A stretch of DNA of 64,000 bases from Brucella haematophila (GTDB lineage Bacteria; Pseudomonadota; Alphaproteobacteria; Rhizobiales; Rhizobiaceae), in contig NZ_VCPE01000010.1 of NCBI RefSeq assembly GCF_005938105.1, forward strand, positions 164,600 through 228,599, in the 5' to 3' direction. How positions within the stretch are numbered: position 1 is the stretch's first letter; every line of letters begins with the position of its first letter. The translations under genes and the position numbers were made by a program. Positions 18,449 to 27,492 of this stretch are shown here, piece by piece. A model generated the notes under the pieces. That model had not been told where the DNA came from. It saw only the letters and a list, made by a program, of their open reading frames with translations, and made no database searches.

Positions 18449-18545
18449 CGGCCTGCAAATGGCGCTTTTCTGCGCTTCCGGTGCTCATGTACCTTTAAGT
18501 ACACTCCGCTCCGGTTCTCGAAAAACACCATTTTCGGCTCGTCAT
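18449..18545 (-). repeat. Bru-RS-like palindromic intergenic repeat, copy 2
   Basis: Read on the minus strand, this copy matches copy 1 near 3.0 kb through the core GGAGCGGAGTGTACTTAAAG, the following GTACATGAGCACCGG and the GCGCAGAAAAGCGCCATTTG flank. It lies between the convergent guaD and iclR ends, where it could act as a shared transcription barrier. Confidence 0.75.
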
Positions 18546-18566
18546 AACCAGAATCTCAACAAATCC

Positions 18567-19385
18567 TCAGAGTTCTTCCGGCCGCTTGCCGCCAATGACG
18601 CGGGTCAGTTGATCGGCGGTCGCGCGGATGAGCGGCCCCAGCTCTTCAAGCTTCTTCTTTGGCAGGCGCACGGCGGGACCGGAAACGGAAATGCCCGCAA
18701 TGCCCTCGCCATATTCGTTGAAAATCGGCGCGGCGATACAGCACATGCCGAGCGTGTGTTCCTCGTCATCGATGGACCAGCCGCGCATACGCGTCGCCTG
18801 AATGTCTTTCAAAAGTGCGGGCAGGCCATCGAGCGTGCGCTGGGTGAAATGCTCCAGCACCTTTCCCGAAAGCGCGCGGGCAATTTCGCCATCCGACCAC
18901 GTTGACAGAATTGCCTTGCCGATGCCCGATGCGTGGATCGGTCCACGCCGCCCCGGACGAAAGAAGGCGCGCATCGGCGCGTGACTTTCGATCTGCGAGA
19001 TGAACACGACATCGCCATCATCCTCGACGCCGATATTCGCGGTCTCGCCGCTTGTTTCCATGAGCTGCTTTAAATAGGGGCGCGCCAGCGTGCCCAGCTT
19101 GCGGAAACGGCGAAAGGCATTGCCAATCTCGAAAGCCTTGACGCCGATGGTCCAGTCGCCGGTTTCCACATCGTGGGAAACCATGCCGTGATTGGCGAGC
19201 GAGGATAACAGACGGTGCACCGTGGAAGGGGCCATGCCGCTCGCGTCAGCAAGGTCTGTCAGGGTCGAACCGTCATTATCGGCGATCAGCGCCAGAAGCT
19301 TGAGGCTGCGGTCCAGAACCTGCACGGATGAGGGCGCGGCATTCTCCGCCGCCTTGCGGCCCCGCTTTGCTTTGGCCTGTTCCAT
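18567..19385 (-). CDS. IclR family transcriptional regulator, probable glyoxylate-operon repressor
   Basis: This 272-residue regulator has an N-terminal winged HTH (residues about 22-80: VQVLDRSLKLLALIADNDG, TLTDLADASGMAPSTVHRLLSSLANHGM) and a C-terminal IclR effector domain with GMCCIAAPIFNEYGEGIAGISVSG. It is divergent from gcl, which in enterobacteria is controlled by the IclR-type AllR in response to glyoxylate and allantoin. The same role is likely here but is inferred from position. ATG 19385 is chosen over the adjoining GTG. Short inverted repeats in the shared promoter are candidate operators. Confidence 0.9.
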   Translation of the reverse strand: MEQAKAKRGRKAAENAAPSSVQVLDRSLKLLALIADNDGSTLTDLADASGMAPSTVHRLLSSLANHGMVSHDVETGDWTIGVKAFEIGNAFRRFRKLGTLARPYLKQLMETSGETANIGVEDDGDVVFISQIESHAPMRAFFRPGRRGPIHASGIGKAILSTWSDGEIARALSGKVLEHFTQRTLDGLPALLKDIQATRMRGWSIDDEEHTLGMCCIAAPIFNEYGEGIAGISVSGPAVRLPKKKLEELGPLIRATADQLTRVIGGKRPEEL

Positions 19386-19500
19386 CACCCGTCTCCGAAT
19401 CCCGCCTGAACTTCAGAGTTACCACTATCGCATCCATTGTCAGTCGGAAAGGCGCAGAGGGTATCGCCGATTATCTCCATTCCGTTGAAAATCTTTATTT

Positions 19501-19563
19501 CCATATAATGGTATGCATTTCCATTTTTAAATTATAGCTTTTGTAAATGGAGAATGTTTCCAT
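19501..19563. promoter_or_regulatory. Candidate IclR-type operators in front of gcl
   Basis: In an AT-rich stretch there are two inverted repeats. One is CCATATAATGG at 19501-19511. The other is ATGGAGAATGTTTCCAT at 19547-19563, ending just before the gcl ribosome site. IclR proteins bind short palindromes of this size, and the TGGA/TCCA halves resemble AllR-type sites. The assignment is inference. Confidence 0.4.
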
Positions 19564-19576
19564 AGGAGGATTGGCC

Positions 19577-21361
19577 ATGGCCAGAATGCGTGCAGTCGAT
19601 GCAGCCGTGCTTGTGCTGGAGAGGGAAGGGATCAATTGCGCTTTCGGCGTGCCGGGCGCGGCTATCAATCCATTTTATTCAGCGATGAAAGCGCGCGGTT
19701 CGATCCGCCATGTCCTGGCGCGTCACGTTGAGGGCGCTTCGCATATGGCCGAAGGCTATACGCGGGCAAAGCATGGCAATATCGGCCTGTGCATCGGCAC
19801 CTCCGGCCCGGCGGGCACGGATATGATCACTGGCCTTTATTCGGCATCCGCTGATTCCATTCCGATCCTCTGCGTGACGGGTCAGGCGCCACGCGCGCGT
19901 CTCGACAAGGAAGATTTTCAGGCGGTCGATATCGCCAAGATCGCGGCGCCTGTCACCAAATGGGCGGTCACGGTCATGGAACCGGCGCTGGTGCCATTTG
20001 TCTTCCAAAAGGCGTTTCATATCATGAAGTCGGGCCGTCCCGGTCCGGTGCTGATCGATCTGCCAATCGACGTGCAGATGGCCGAAATCGAGTTCGACAT
20101 CGACACCTATCAGCCGATGGAAGCCTATAAGCCAGCCGCCACGCGGGCGCAGGCCGAAAAGGCGATTGCCATGCTGAATGCAGCGGAACGTCCGCTGATT
20201 GTCGCAGGCGGCGGCATCATCAATGCCGATGCGTCGGATCTTCTGGTCGAATTCGCCGAGATCACCGGCATTCCGGTCATCCCGACCCTGATGGGCTGGG
20301 GCGTCATCCCGGACGATCACCGTCTGATGGCGGGCATGTGCGGTCTTCAGACCTCGCACCGTTATGGCAATGCCAACCTGCTGGCTTCCGATGCGGTCAT
20401 CGGCATCGGCAATCGCTGGGCCAACCGGCATACCGGCAATGTCGATACCTATCGCAAGGATCGCACCTTCATCCATGTCGATATCGAACCGACGCAGATC
20501 GGGCGCGTCTTTGCGCCGGATTTCGGCATCGTGTCCGATGCGGGCAAGGCGCTGAAGCAGTTGCTCGACGTCGCAACCGAATGGAAGGCGGCAGGCAAGC
20601 TGCGCGACTGGTCCGGCTGGGCGAAGGAATGCGAAGGCCGCAAGCGCACCATGCTGCGCAAGACGCATTTCGACCAGACGCCGCTGAAACCCCAGCGGGT
20701 TTACGAGGAGATGAACAAGGCTTTCGGTCGCGACACCTGCTATGTCACCACCATCGGCCTCAGCCAGATTGCGGGTGCGCAGTTTCTGCATGTCTATCGC
20801 CCGCGCAACTGGATCAATTGCGGACAGGCTGGCCCGCTCGGCTGGACCCTGCCTGCGGCTCTGGGTGTCCGCGCTGCTGATCCGGAGCGGCCCATCGTGG
20901 CGCTGTCGGGCGACTATGACTTCCAGTTCATGATCGAGGAACTGGCGGTCGGCGCGCAGCACAAACTGCCTTACATCCATGTCGTCGTGAACAATTCCTA
21001 TCTCGGCCTGATCCGTCAGGCGCAACGCGGCTTCAATATGGATTTCGAGGTCAGCCTTGCCTTCGACAACATCAATGCGTCCGGCGATGCAGAGAAGGGG
21101 TACGGCGTCGACCATGTGGCAGTTGCGGAAGGCCTCGGCTGCAAGGCAATCCGGGTGCGCAGCCCCAACCAGTTTGCAGAAAGTTTCGAGCAGGCCAAGG
21201 CGTTGATGCAGGAGCATCAGGTGCCGGTCGTGATGGAATTCATTCTGGAACGCGTCACCAATATTTCCATGGGAGCCGACATCGATCAGGTGGTCGAGTT
21301 CGAGGAACTGGCCGAACGCGGCGAGGATGCGCCGACTGCGATTGCGGCTTTGCTGGATTAG
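19577..21361 (+). CDS. gcl: Glyoxylate carboligase (tartronate-semialdehyde synthase)
   Basis: This 594-residue thiamine-diphosphate enzyme condenses two glyoxylates to tartronate semialdehyde and CO2. Val51 ([14 protein letters not shown]) stands where other family members have the catalytic glutamate, a hallmark of true Gcl. The ThDP-binding motif starts at [12 protein letters not shown] and ends at NNSYLG. ATG 19577 follows TAGGAGG by 7 bases. The longer reading from 19547 is not needed. It heads a gcl-hyi-glxR-glycerate kinase gene set that uses glyoxylate from the ureide pathway. Confidence 0.96.
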   Translation: MARMRAVDAAVLVLEREGINCAFGVPGAAINPFYSAMKARGSIRHVLARHVEGASHMAEGYTRAKHGNIGLCIGTSGPAGTDMITGLYSASADSIPILCVTGQAPRARLDKEDFQAVDIAKIAAPVTKWAVTVMEPALVPFVFQKAFHIMKSGRPGPVLIDLPIDVQMAEIEFDIDTYQPMEAYKPAATRAQAEKAIAMLNAAERPLIVAGGGIINADASDLLVEFAEITGIPVIPTLMGWGVIPDDHRLMAGMCGLQTSHRYGNANLLASDAVIGIGNRWANRHTGNVDTYRKDRTFIHVDIEPTQIGRVFAPDFGIVSDAGKALKQLLDVATEWKAAGKLRDWSGWAKECEGRKRTMLRKTHFDQTPLKPQRVYEEMNKAFGRDTCYVTTIGLSQIAGAQFLHVYRPRNWINCGQAGPLGWTLPAALGVRAADPERPIVALSGDYDFQFMIEELAVGAQHKLPYIHVVVNNSYLGLIRQAQRGFNMDFEVSLAFDNINASGDAEKGYGVDHVAVAEGLGCKAIRVRSPNQFAESFEQAKALMQEHQVPVVMEFILERVTNISMGADIDQVVEFEELAERGEDAPTAIAALLD

Positions 21362-21378
21362 AATTGGAGAAGTTTAAC

Positions 21379-22191
21379 ATGCCAAGATTTGCAGCCAATC
21401 TCACCATGCTTTTCACCGAAGCGCCGTTCATGGATCGCTTCGCGCTCGCCGCCAAGGCGGGTTTCACCGGGGTGGAATATCTGTTCCCCTACGAGTTCAA
21501 CCGGCATGAGCTGAAAGCAGCATTGACCCGTCACAATCTGGCGCAGGTGCTGCACAATCTGCCTGCGGGCAATTGGGCGGGCGGCGAGCGCGGCATTGCG
21601 GTGCTGCCGGATCGTGTAGACGAATTCCGTCGTGGGGTGGCCGACGCCATCGATTATGCCACGACGCTCAACTGTTCGCAGGTCAACTGCCTTGCCGGTA
21701 TCGCACCGCAGGGCATCGACCCGGATGTGATGCGGGCGACTTTCGTCAGCAATCTGCGGCTGGCGGCGAAGGAACTGGGAAAGCACGGCATCCGCCTGCT
21801 GATCGAGCCGATCAACCATTACGACATTCCCGGCTTCTATCTGAACACGGTGGAGCAGGCGGTTTCGATCATCGATGAGGTGGGCAGCAACAACCTGTTC
21901 ATCCAGTATGACCTTTATCACCAGCAGCGCACGCGCGGCGAACTCGTCGCCACCTATGAGCGCTACAAGCCGCTGATTGCGCATGTGCAGCTTGCCGACA
22001 ATCCGGGGCGCAACGAGCCCGGCACCGGCGAGATCCATTATCCGAACGTCTTCGAAGCGCTGAAGGCAGCGGGCTACAAGGGCTGGATTGGCTGTGAGTA
22101 TAAGCCGAAGACAACGACCGAGGAAGGTCTGGGCTGGTTCAGAGCATTTCCAGCAAAAGTGCGAAGCGGTTTTGCGTTGGATAATGCGTGA
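21379..22191 (+). CDS. hyi: Hydroxypyruvate isomerase with repeat-encoded C-terminus
   Basis: This 270-residue TIM-barrel isomerase interconverts hydroxypyruvate and tartronate semialdehyde. Family motifs are NLTMLFTEAPF near residue 8, HNLPAGNWAGGERGIA near 58, LIEPINHYDIPGFYLN near 138, IQYDLYHQQR near 176, and GCEYKPKTTTEEGL near 242. The E. coli enzyme is 258 residues and ends shortly after the equivalent of TTTEEGLGW. Here the last 15 or so residues are encoded by a dispersed 48-bp repeat and are not family sequence. Start at ATG 21379 with GGAGAAG upstream. It lies 17 bases after gcl. Confidence 0.92.
   Translation: MPRFAANLTMLFTEAPFMDRFALAAKAGFTGVEYLFPYEFNRHELKAALTRHNLAQVLHNLPAGNWAGGERGIAVLPDRVDEFRRGVADAIDYATTLNCSQVNCLAGIAPQGIDPDVMRATFVSNLRLAAKELGKHGIRLLIEPINHYDIPGFYLNTVEQAVSIIDEVGSNNLFIQYDLYHQQRTRGELVATYERYKPLIAHVQLADNPGRNEPGTGEIHYPNVFEALKAAGYKGWIGCEYKPKTTTEEGLGWFRAFPAKVRSGFALDNA
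22143..22190 (+). repeat. Dispersed repeat (GCATTTCCAGCAAAAGTGCG type), copy inside hyi
   Basis: The element GCATTTCCAGCAAAAGTGCG followed by AAGCGGTTTTGCG and ending in TAATGCG recurs at about 50.06 kb (inverted) and twice near 57.85 kb. Here it supplies the 3' end and the stop codon region of hyi. Confidence 0.8.
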
Positions 22192-22251
22192 AAACAAAGA
22201 CTTATATGAAGCCGAGCGTCTCAGCGCTTAATAAAATAGGGAGTAAGCGAA

Positions 22252-23136
22252 ATGGCCAAGATCGGCTTTATCGGACTGGGTATCATGGGCAAACCGATGG
22301 CGCAGCATTTGCAGAATGCAGGCCACCAGCTTTTCACCTCGAAACATAGCCAGCCGCCACACAAGGACCTGCTGGATGCGGGGCTGACGGTTCTCGATAC
22401 GCCCAAGGCGGTGGCCGCGGAATGTGAAACGACCATCCTCATGCTGCCGGATACGCCGCAGGTGGCCGAAGTCCTTTTCGGCGAAAATGGCGCGGTTGAA
22501 GGTCTGGGCAAGGGCAAGACGCTCATCGACATGAGTTCGATTTCGCCCATCGAGACAAAGGAATTTGCGAAAAAAGTCCGCGCTGCCGGGGCTGAATATA
22601 TCGACGCGCCGGTATCGGGCGGCGAGGTCGGCGCGAAAAATGCCAGCCTCTCCATCATGGCTGGCGGCGCGCAGGCAAGCTTTGATGCGGCGTTGCCGCT
22701 TCTCAAGCTGATGGGCAAGAATATCACGCTGGTCGGTGATTGCGGCGATGGCCAGACCACCAAGGTCGCCAATCAGATTATCGTGGCGCTCAACATCGAA
22801 GCGGTTGCCGAAGCGCTGGTTTTTGCCTCAAAAGCGGGTGCAGATCCGACCAGGGTGCGCGAAGCGCTGATGGGCGGCTTTGCCTCCTCGCGCATTCTCG
22901 AAGTGCATGGAGAGCGCATGATCAAGCGGACCTTCGATCCGGGTTTCCGCATCTCCCTGCACCAGAAAGACCTCAATCTGGCGCTTCAGGGCGCGAAGGC
23001 TCTGGGTGTCTCGCTGCCCAACACGGCCACGGCGCAGGAACTGTTCAATTCCTGTGCGGCGCATGGCGATGACGGTCTCGACCATTCCGGTCTGGTGCGC
23101 GCGCTGGAGCGTATGGCCAATCACGATGTTGCCTGA
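22252..23136 (+). CDS. glxR: 2-hydroxy-3-oxopropionate (tartronate semialdehyde) reductase
   Basis: This 294-residue beta-hydroxyacid dehydrogenase reduces tartronate semialdehyde to D-glycerate with NAD(P)H. The N-terminal dinucleotide fold begins IGFIGLGIMGKPMA. The substrate motif DAPVSGGEVGA is at about residue 118, and the catalytic lysine is Lys171 (GQTTKVANQI). The GGGAGTAAGCGAA stretch before the ATG provides a ribosome site. It follows hyi by 60 bases, part of which is the dispersed repeat, and comes before the glycerate kinase gene. Confidence 0.94.
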   Translation: MAKIGFIGLGIMGKPMAQHLQNAGHQLFTSKHSQPPHKDLLDAGLTVLDTPKAVAAECETTILMLPDTPQVAEVLFGENGAVEGLGKGKTLIDMSSISPIETKEFAKKVRAAGAEYIDAPVSGGEVGAKNASLSIMAGGAQASFDAALPLLKLMGKNITLVGDCGDGQTTKVANQIIVALNIEAVAEALVFASKAGADPTRVREALMGGFASSRILEVHGERMIKRTFDPGFRISLHQKDLNLALQGAKALGVSLPNTATAQELFNSCAAHGDDGLDHSGLVRALERMANHDVA

Positions 23137-23268
23137 GCCTCGGGCCTGATCGGTTCTCTGGAGGGGAGAGCGTGGAGCTGGCTATCTGGAGGGAGATGGC
23201 CGGCTCCATTGATTTTATATGCCGCGCGGGGAATAGTGCCGCCGTTGATTTGTGAAGCCGGGATTCTC

Positions 23269-24552
23269 ATGACTGCCACGAGCGCCATCGCCGATCCGAA
23301 GAAATTTCTGACCAGCCTTTTCGATGCCGCCGTGGCGGCTGCCGATCCCGAACTGGTCATCCGCGCCAATTTGCCCGCCAAGCCAAAGGGGCGCACGATC
23401 GTCATCGGCGCAGGCAAAGGCTCCGCACAGATGGCGGCGGCTTTTGAAAGGGCGTGGGATGGCCCGATTGAGGGCATCGTGGTGACACGCTATGGCTATG
23501 GCACGCCTTGCGAACGCATCGAGATTATCGAGGCGGCGCATCCGGTTCCGGATGAAGCGGGACTTGTGGCATCCAGACGCCTGTTCGAAGCCGTATCGGG
23601 TCTCACGGAAGACGATCTCGTGGTGGCGCTGATATCCGGCGGCGGCTCGGCGCTGCTGCCGTCGCCCCCGGAAGGGCTGACGCTGCAAGACGAAATTGCC
23701 GTCAACAAGGCCTTGCTGGCGTCGGGCGCGCCGATCTCGGCCATGAATGCCGTGCGCAAGCATCTTTCGACCATCAAGGGCGGACGCCTTGCCGCTGCCG
23801 CCCATCCGGCCAAGGTGTTCTCACTGGTCGTCTCGGATATTCCGGGCGACAATCCGGCATTTGTGGCCTCCGGCCCGACGGTGCCTGACCAAACCAGCCG
23901 CGATGACGCGCTCAAGATCATCGAACGCTACCGGCTGGAATTGCCGGAGGCTGCACTTGCCCATATTCGCGGCGAAGGAGCGCATGCGCCAAAGCCGGAT
24001 GACGCGGTTTTCGCGCAAAACGAAGTGCGGGTGATTGCATCTGCCGCCGTATCGCTGGAAGCGGCAGCGAAAGAGGCTGCCCGGCACGGCGTTGAAGCAG
24101 TGATCCTGTCGGACGCTATGGAAGGGGAATCGCGCGAAGTGGCGCATGTCCATGCTGCAATTGCGCGTGAAGTGGTCGAACGCGACCGTCCGTTTAAAAA
24201 GCCGGTGGTCATCCTGTCCGGCGGCGAAACCACTGTCACCATTCGCGGCAAAGGTGGTAAAGGCGGGCGCAATAGCGAATTCCTGCTGTCCTTTGCGCTT
24301 GATATTGATGGCTATGCCAATATTCATGCGCTCGCCGCCGATACGGACGGGATTGACGGTTCGGAAGACAACGCCGGTGCCTTTGCCGATGGCAGCACGG
24401 TTTCACGTCTGCAAAAGGCGGGCGAGGATGGTGCGGCGCGCCTCAACAACAACGATGCATGGACAGCCTTTGACGCCATCGGCGATCTGTTCATACCGGG
24501 TCCGACCGGCACCAATGTCAACGATCTGCGCGCGATTCTTGTAACGGGGTAA
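23269..24552 (+). CDS. ttuD: Glycerate kinase, MOFRL/GckA-TtuD family
   Basis: This 427-residue kinase belongs to the DUF4147-MOFRL family, whose members phosphorylate glycerate (usually at C2). It completes the route from glyoxylate to glycolysis. Motifs include IVIGAGKGSAQMAAAFE near residue 46, ISGGGSALLPSPPEGLTL near 125, SDIPGDNPAFVASGPTVPD near 190, and the C-terminal MOFRL part with LSGGETTVTIRGKGGKGGRNSEFLL. ATG 23269 is taken as start because the additional 20 codons upstream have no family likeness, though the ribosome site before it is weak. It is the last gene of the gcl group and is convergent with ccoS. Confidence 0.9.
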   Translation: MTATSAIADPKKFLTSLFDAAVAAADPELVIRANLPAKPKGRTIVIGAGKGSAQMAAAFERAWDGPIEGIVVTRYGYGTPCERIEIIEAAHPVPDEAGLVASRRLFEAVSGLTEDDLVVALISGGGSALLPSPPEGLTLQDEIAVNKALLASGAPISAMNAVRKHLSTIKGGRLAAAAHPAKVFSLVVSDIPGDNPAFVASGPTVPDQTSRDDALKIIERYRLELPEAALAHIRGEGAHAPKPDDAVFAQNEVRVIASAAVSLEAAAKEAARHGVEAVILSDAMEGESREVAHVHAAIAREVVERDRPFKKPVVILSGGETTVTIRGKGGKGGRNSEFLLSFALDIDGYANIHALAADTDGIDGSEDNAGAFADGSTVSRLQKAGEDGAARLNNNDAWTAFDAIGDLFIPGPTGTNVNDLRAILVTG

Positions 24553-24572
24553 AGGCCGTCAGAGCCAGAAGA

Positions 24573-24725
24573 TCAATCAGGCCGTGCGTCGTCGTCGAGC
24601 AGGATCCGGTTCGCCGCGCCGTCGAGGTCTTCATACTGGCCGTTTTTCAGCGACCAGAGAAAGGCGGCAAGCCCCACCGCGCCCATCAGCAGGGCGACGG
24701 GGATGAGAAAGAGAAGCCCGCTCAT
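24573..24725 (-). CDS. ccoS: cbb3 oxidase maturation protein CcoS
   Basis: This 50-residue membrane protein has one N-terminal helix (LLFLIPVALLMGAVGLAAFLWSL) followed by KNGQYEDLDG, the CcoS/FixS signature. CcoS is needed for heme and copper maturation of CcoN. Its ATG overlaps the ccoI stop by four bases (ATGA), so it is translationally coupled as the last gene of the ccoGHIS operon. Confidence 0.93.
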   Translation of the reverse strand: MSGLLFLIPVALLMGAVGLAAFLWSLKNGQYEDLDGAANRILLDDDARPD

Positions 24726-26983
24726 TTGTGCGCTTCCTTGATGACGGTAACCGGGGCGGCACGCTGCTGTTGCGCCTGCGGCTTCTGCTTCCCGGCCTTC
24801 AGCCGCAGTGCATTGCTGACAACCACGATGGACGACAGCGACATGGACAGTGCTGCCACCAGCGGCGTGACATAGCCGAAGATCGCAATTGGCACGGCGA
24901 TGATATTATAGCCGATGGACAGCGCGAAATTCTGGCTGATCAGCCGACCTGCCTCCTTCGAGACCGCAAAGGCCAGCGGCACGGCGGCGAGGCTCTCACG
25001 CAGAAACACGAAGTCGGCGGCATTGCGCCCGATATCGGCGGCGGTTGCCGGAGCCATGGAAACATGGGCTGCGACGAGGGCAGGCGCATCGTTGAGACCG
25101 TCGCCAACCATCAGCACCTTGCGGCCTTCGCCGGAAAGCTCCTGCACGAGCTGCGACTTGTCGGCAGGCAGAACCGCGCCGCGATAGTCATCGACACCCA
25201 GATAATCCGCGAGCTTCCTAACGGCTGGCAATCGGTCGCCGGAGATGATGCCAAGCTTCAGCCCATCCGTTTTCAGGGCGGCGATGGCGGCGGCTGCGTC
25301 TTCGCGCGGGCTGTCCTCGAAATGGAAGGTTTCGACCAGCATGCCGTCGATGGAAAGGCAGGTTTCCGGCCCGTTTGCGGCAGTAGCATCGGCCATGCCG
25401 CCAGCCCATTCGGATTTGCCGAGACGATAAAGCTTGCCGTCGATTTCCGCCTCGATACCCGATCCCGGAACTTCCTCGATCCGGGTGAAGGCGCTCATCG
25501 GCCCCTGACCGGAAAACTGCGCCAGCGCCCGCGACAGCGGATGGCGGGAATAGAGCGACAGTTCGGCGGCGATTTCGAGATTGTGCGTATTGACGCTTTC
25601 AAGGCCGATCAGGCGCGGCTGGCCGAGCGTCAATGTGCCGGTCTTGTCGAAGATCGCGGTGTCAATCTCGGCCATGCGTTCCATGGCGGAGCCGTCCTTG
25701 ATCATGATGCCGTTTTCGAACAGGCGGCGCGCTGCAACCACCTGCACAATCGGCACGGCCAGCGCCAATGCGCAGGGGCAGGTGATGATCAGCGTGCAGA
25801 TGGCGATATAGATCGAGCGATACCAGTCGCCGCCGGTGTAGACCATCCAGCCCGTGAATGCGAGGAAGGCAATCGTGTGCACCATCGGCACATAGAGTTC
25901 GGAAGCGCGGTCGGCGAGGCGGCGATAATAGGCGCGGCCACCTTCAGCCACATCCATCAGGCGCACCATTTCGGCAAGGAAGGAATCCTTGGCTTCCGCC
26001 GTTGCCCGAATGACGAGTGGCGTGGAGAGGTTCAGCGTACCGGCGCGAATATCAGAACCGGGGCCAACCGGCACCGCATCGCTTTCGCCGGATGCAATGG
26101 CGCAATCGAGTTCGGAGCAGCCTTCCTCAATTCTGGCATCCACCGGCACGCGCTCGCCTGCTGCCAGAATGATGCGCATACCGGGGCGGATTTCATTGAC
26201 CGGCAGATAGTTCCGCTCACCATTGTCGGCGATCACCACCGCGCCACGACTGCCAAGCTGCGCCAGACCGCGCACGGCGGAACGGGCACGGGCGCGCATC
26301 ATATAGTCCAGCGTGCGACCGATCAGCAGGAAGAACAGAAGTGTCACCGAGGCATCGAAATAGGCATGATGACCATGGTTCATGGTCTCATAAATGCTCA
26401 TCGCAAAGGCGAGCGAGATGGCCAGCGCAATCGGCACATCCATGTTCACACGCCTTGCGCGCAGTGCATTCCATGCGGAAACATAGAAGATGCGGCCCGA
26501 GAAGATCAGCGTCGGCAGGGCGATCAGGCCGGAGACCCAGTGAAACAGGTCGCGGGTTGCTGCATCCGCACCCGACCAGACAGCCACGGAAAGCAGCATG
26601 ACATTGCTGGAGGCGAAAGCCGCGACACCAAGGGCGATCAGCAGGCGCGTGAAGGCTGGGTCCTTCTCCTGCGCCATGTCGAAAATATGCGCTTCATAGC
26701 CGAGGCGACGCAGCGGATCGACGACATTGGGCGGCGTTTCGCCGTCCTTCCAGCGGATCGCGACCCGTCGTGCAGTCAGGTTGACGCGCACATAGGCAAC
26801 GCCTGCGATCTGCGCCAGCGCTTCTTCAATCGTCTTGATGCACAATCCGCAGTGAACGCCCGGCACCGACAGGTCGAGCTGGCGCAGCCCGTCGCCCAGC
26901 GTGCGGCTGGCGAGCTGCATTTCATCCGGGGAAACGGTCTGGATGACCGTCGCAATCTGTGCATTCTCGACGCAGCAGCTCAT
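24722..26983 (-). CDS. ccoI: Copper-translocating P-type ATPase CcoI/FixI
   Basis: This 753-residue P1B-type ATPase supplies copper for CcoN assembly. It has extra N-terminal cysteines (Cys3, Cys4), a heavy-metal-associated domain with CGLC (Cys45, Cys48), the transmembrane TCPCALALAVP motif, the phosphorylation motif DKTGTLT, and the GDGLNDAPAL hinge motif. The start at 26983 overlaps the ccoH stop (ATGA), and the longer frame is the tail of ccoH read out of frame. It lies third in ccoGHIS, the usual rhizobial fixGHIS order. Confidence 0.95.
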   Translation of the reverse strand: MSCCVENAQIATVIQTVSPDEMQLASRTLGDGLRQLDLSVPGVHCGLCIKTIEEALAQIAGVAYVRVNLTARRVAIRWKDGETPPNVVDPLRRLGYEAHIFDMAQEKDPAFTRLLIALGVAAFASSNVMLLSVAVWSGADAATRDLFHWVSGLIALPTLIFSGRIFYVSAWNALRARRVNMDVPIALAISLAFAMSIYETMNHGHHAYFDASVTLLFFLLIGRTLDYMMRARARSAVRGLAQLGSRGAVVIADNGERNYLPVNEIRPGMRIILAAGERVPVDARIEEGCSELDCAIASGESDAVPVGPGSDIRAGTLNLSTPLVIRATAEAKDSFLAEMVRLMDVAEGGRAYYRRLADRASELYVPMVHTIAFLAFTGWMVYTGGDWYRSIYIAICTLIITCPCALALAVPIVQVVAARRLFENGIMIKDGSAMERMAEIDTAIFDKTGTLTLGQPRLIGLESVNTHNLEIAAELSLYSRHPLSRALAQFSGQGPMSAFTRIEEVPGSGIEAEIDGKLYRLGKSEWAGGMADATAANGPETCLSIDGMLVETFHFEDSPREDAAAAIAALKTDGLKLGIISGDRLPAVRKLADYLGVDDYRGAVLPADKSQLVQELSGEGRKVLMVGDGLNDAPALVAAHVSMAPATAADIGRNAADFVFLRESLAAVPLAFAVSKEAGRLISQNFALSIGYNIIAVPIAIFGYVTPLVAALSMSLSSIVVVSNALRLKAGKQKPQAQQQRAAPVTVIKEAHK

Positions 26984-27492
26984 AACAGCTTCCCGTTCTT
27001 GATCAGAATGCGGACGATATGGCGATAGGGGTCTTCCAGACCCGCATCGGCGTTGATTTCCATGACCCACGCGCCATCGGCGAGGTCAATGTTTGCGCCG
27101 AGCACGCCCGCTTCCCGGGTGGCAAGTGCTGCCCTGGTATCGTTCACATCGCCAACGGGACGCTTGAACTCCACCGTTCCGCCCGTCACTGCAACCGGCT
27201 TGCCGTCGCGGTCGGCGAGCCGCCAGGTGAAGACACCCCCGGCATAGGCAGGCGTCGACTGCCAGTTGAGGGCTGCCTGCTCCTTGCCGGTCTGGGCCTT
27301 TTCGTTGAATTCCTGGCTTGCGACATAGGAATTGGCGACGACCAGCCCGCTCCAGCTGTGAATGGCGAGATAGGCCATGGTCACATTAACGGCGATGATC
27401 ACCCCGAAAAACGCCACCATGATGCCCAGCATATGCCAGCCGGTGAATGTGCCCGACGAATTTGCGGATGCAGTCTTGGTTTCTGCCGACAT
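26980..27492 (-). CDS. ccoH: cbb3 oxidase assembly protein CcoH/FixH
   Basis: This 170-residue single-span protein has one helix at residues about 20-45 (GWHMLGIMVAFFGVIIAVNVTMAYLA). A periplasmic FixH domain follows, with NSYVASQEFNEK, WRLADRDG and a C-terminal HIVRILI strand. CcoH is needed for stable assembly of the oxidase. Its start shares one base with the ccoG stop, and its end overlaps ccoI by four bases. Confidence 0.92.
   Translation of the reverse strand: MSAETKTASANSSGTFTGWHMLGIMVAFFGVIIAVNVTMAYLAIHSWSGLVVANSYVASQEFNEKAQTGKEQAALNWQSTPAYAGGVFTWRLADRDGKPVAVTGGTVEFKRPVGDVNDTRAALATREAGVLGANIDLADGAWVMEINADAGLEDPYRHIVRILIKNGKLL

Noticed and set aside
24728-27028. 766-codon open frame on the plus strand opposite ccoI
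   Set aside because: CcoI motifs, ATGA overlaps on both sides and operon order prove the minus strand. The plus frame has an Arg/His/Gln-rich shadow composition.
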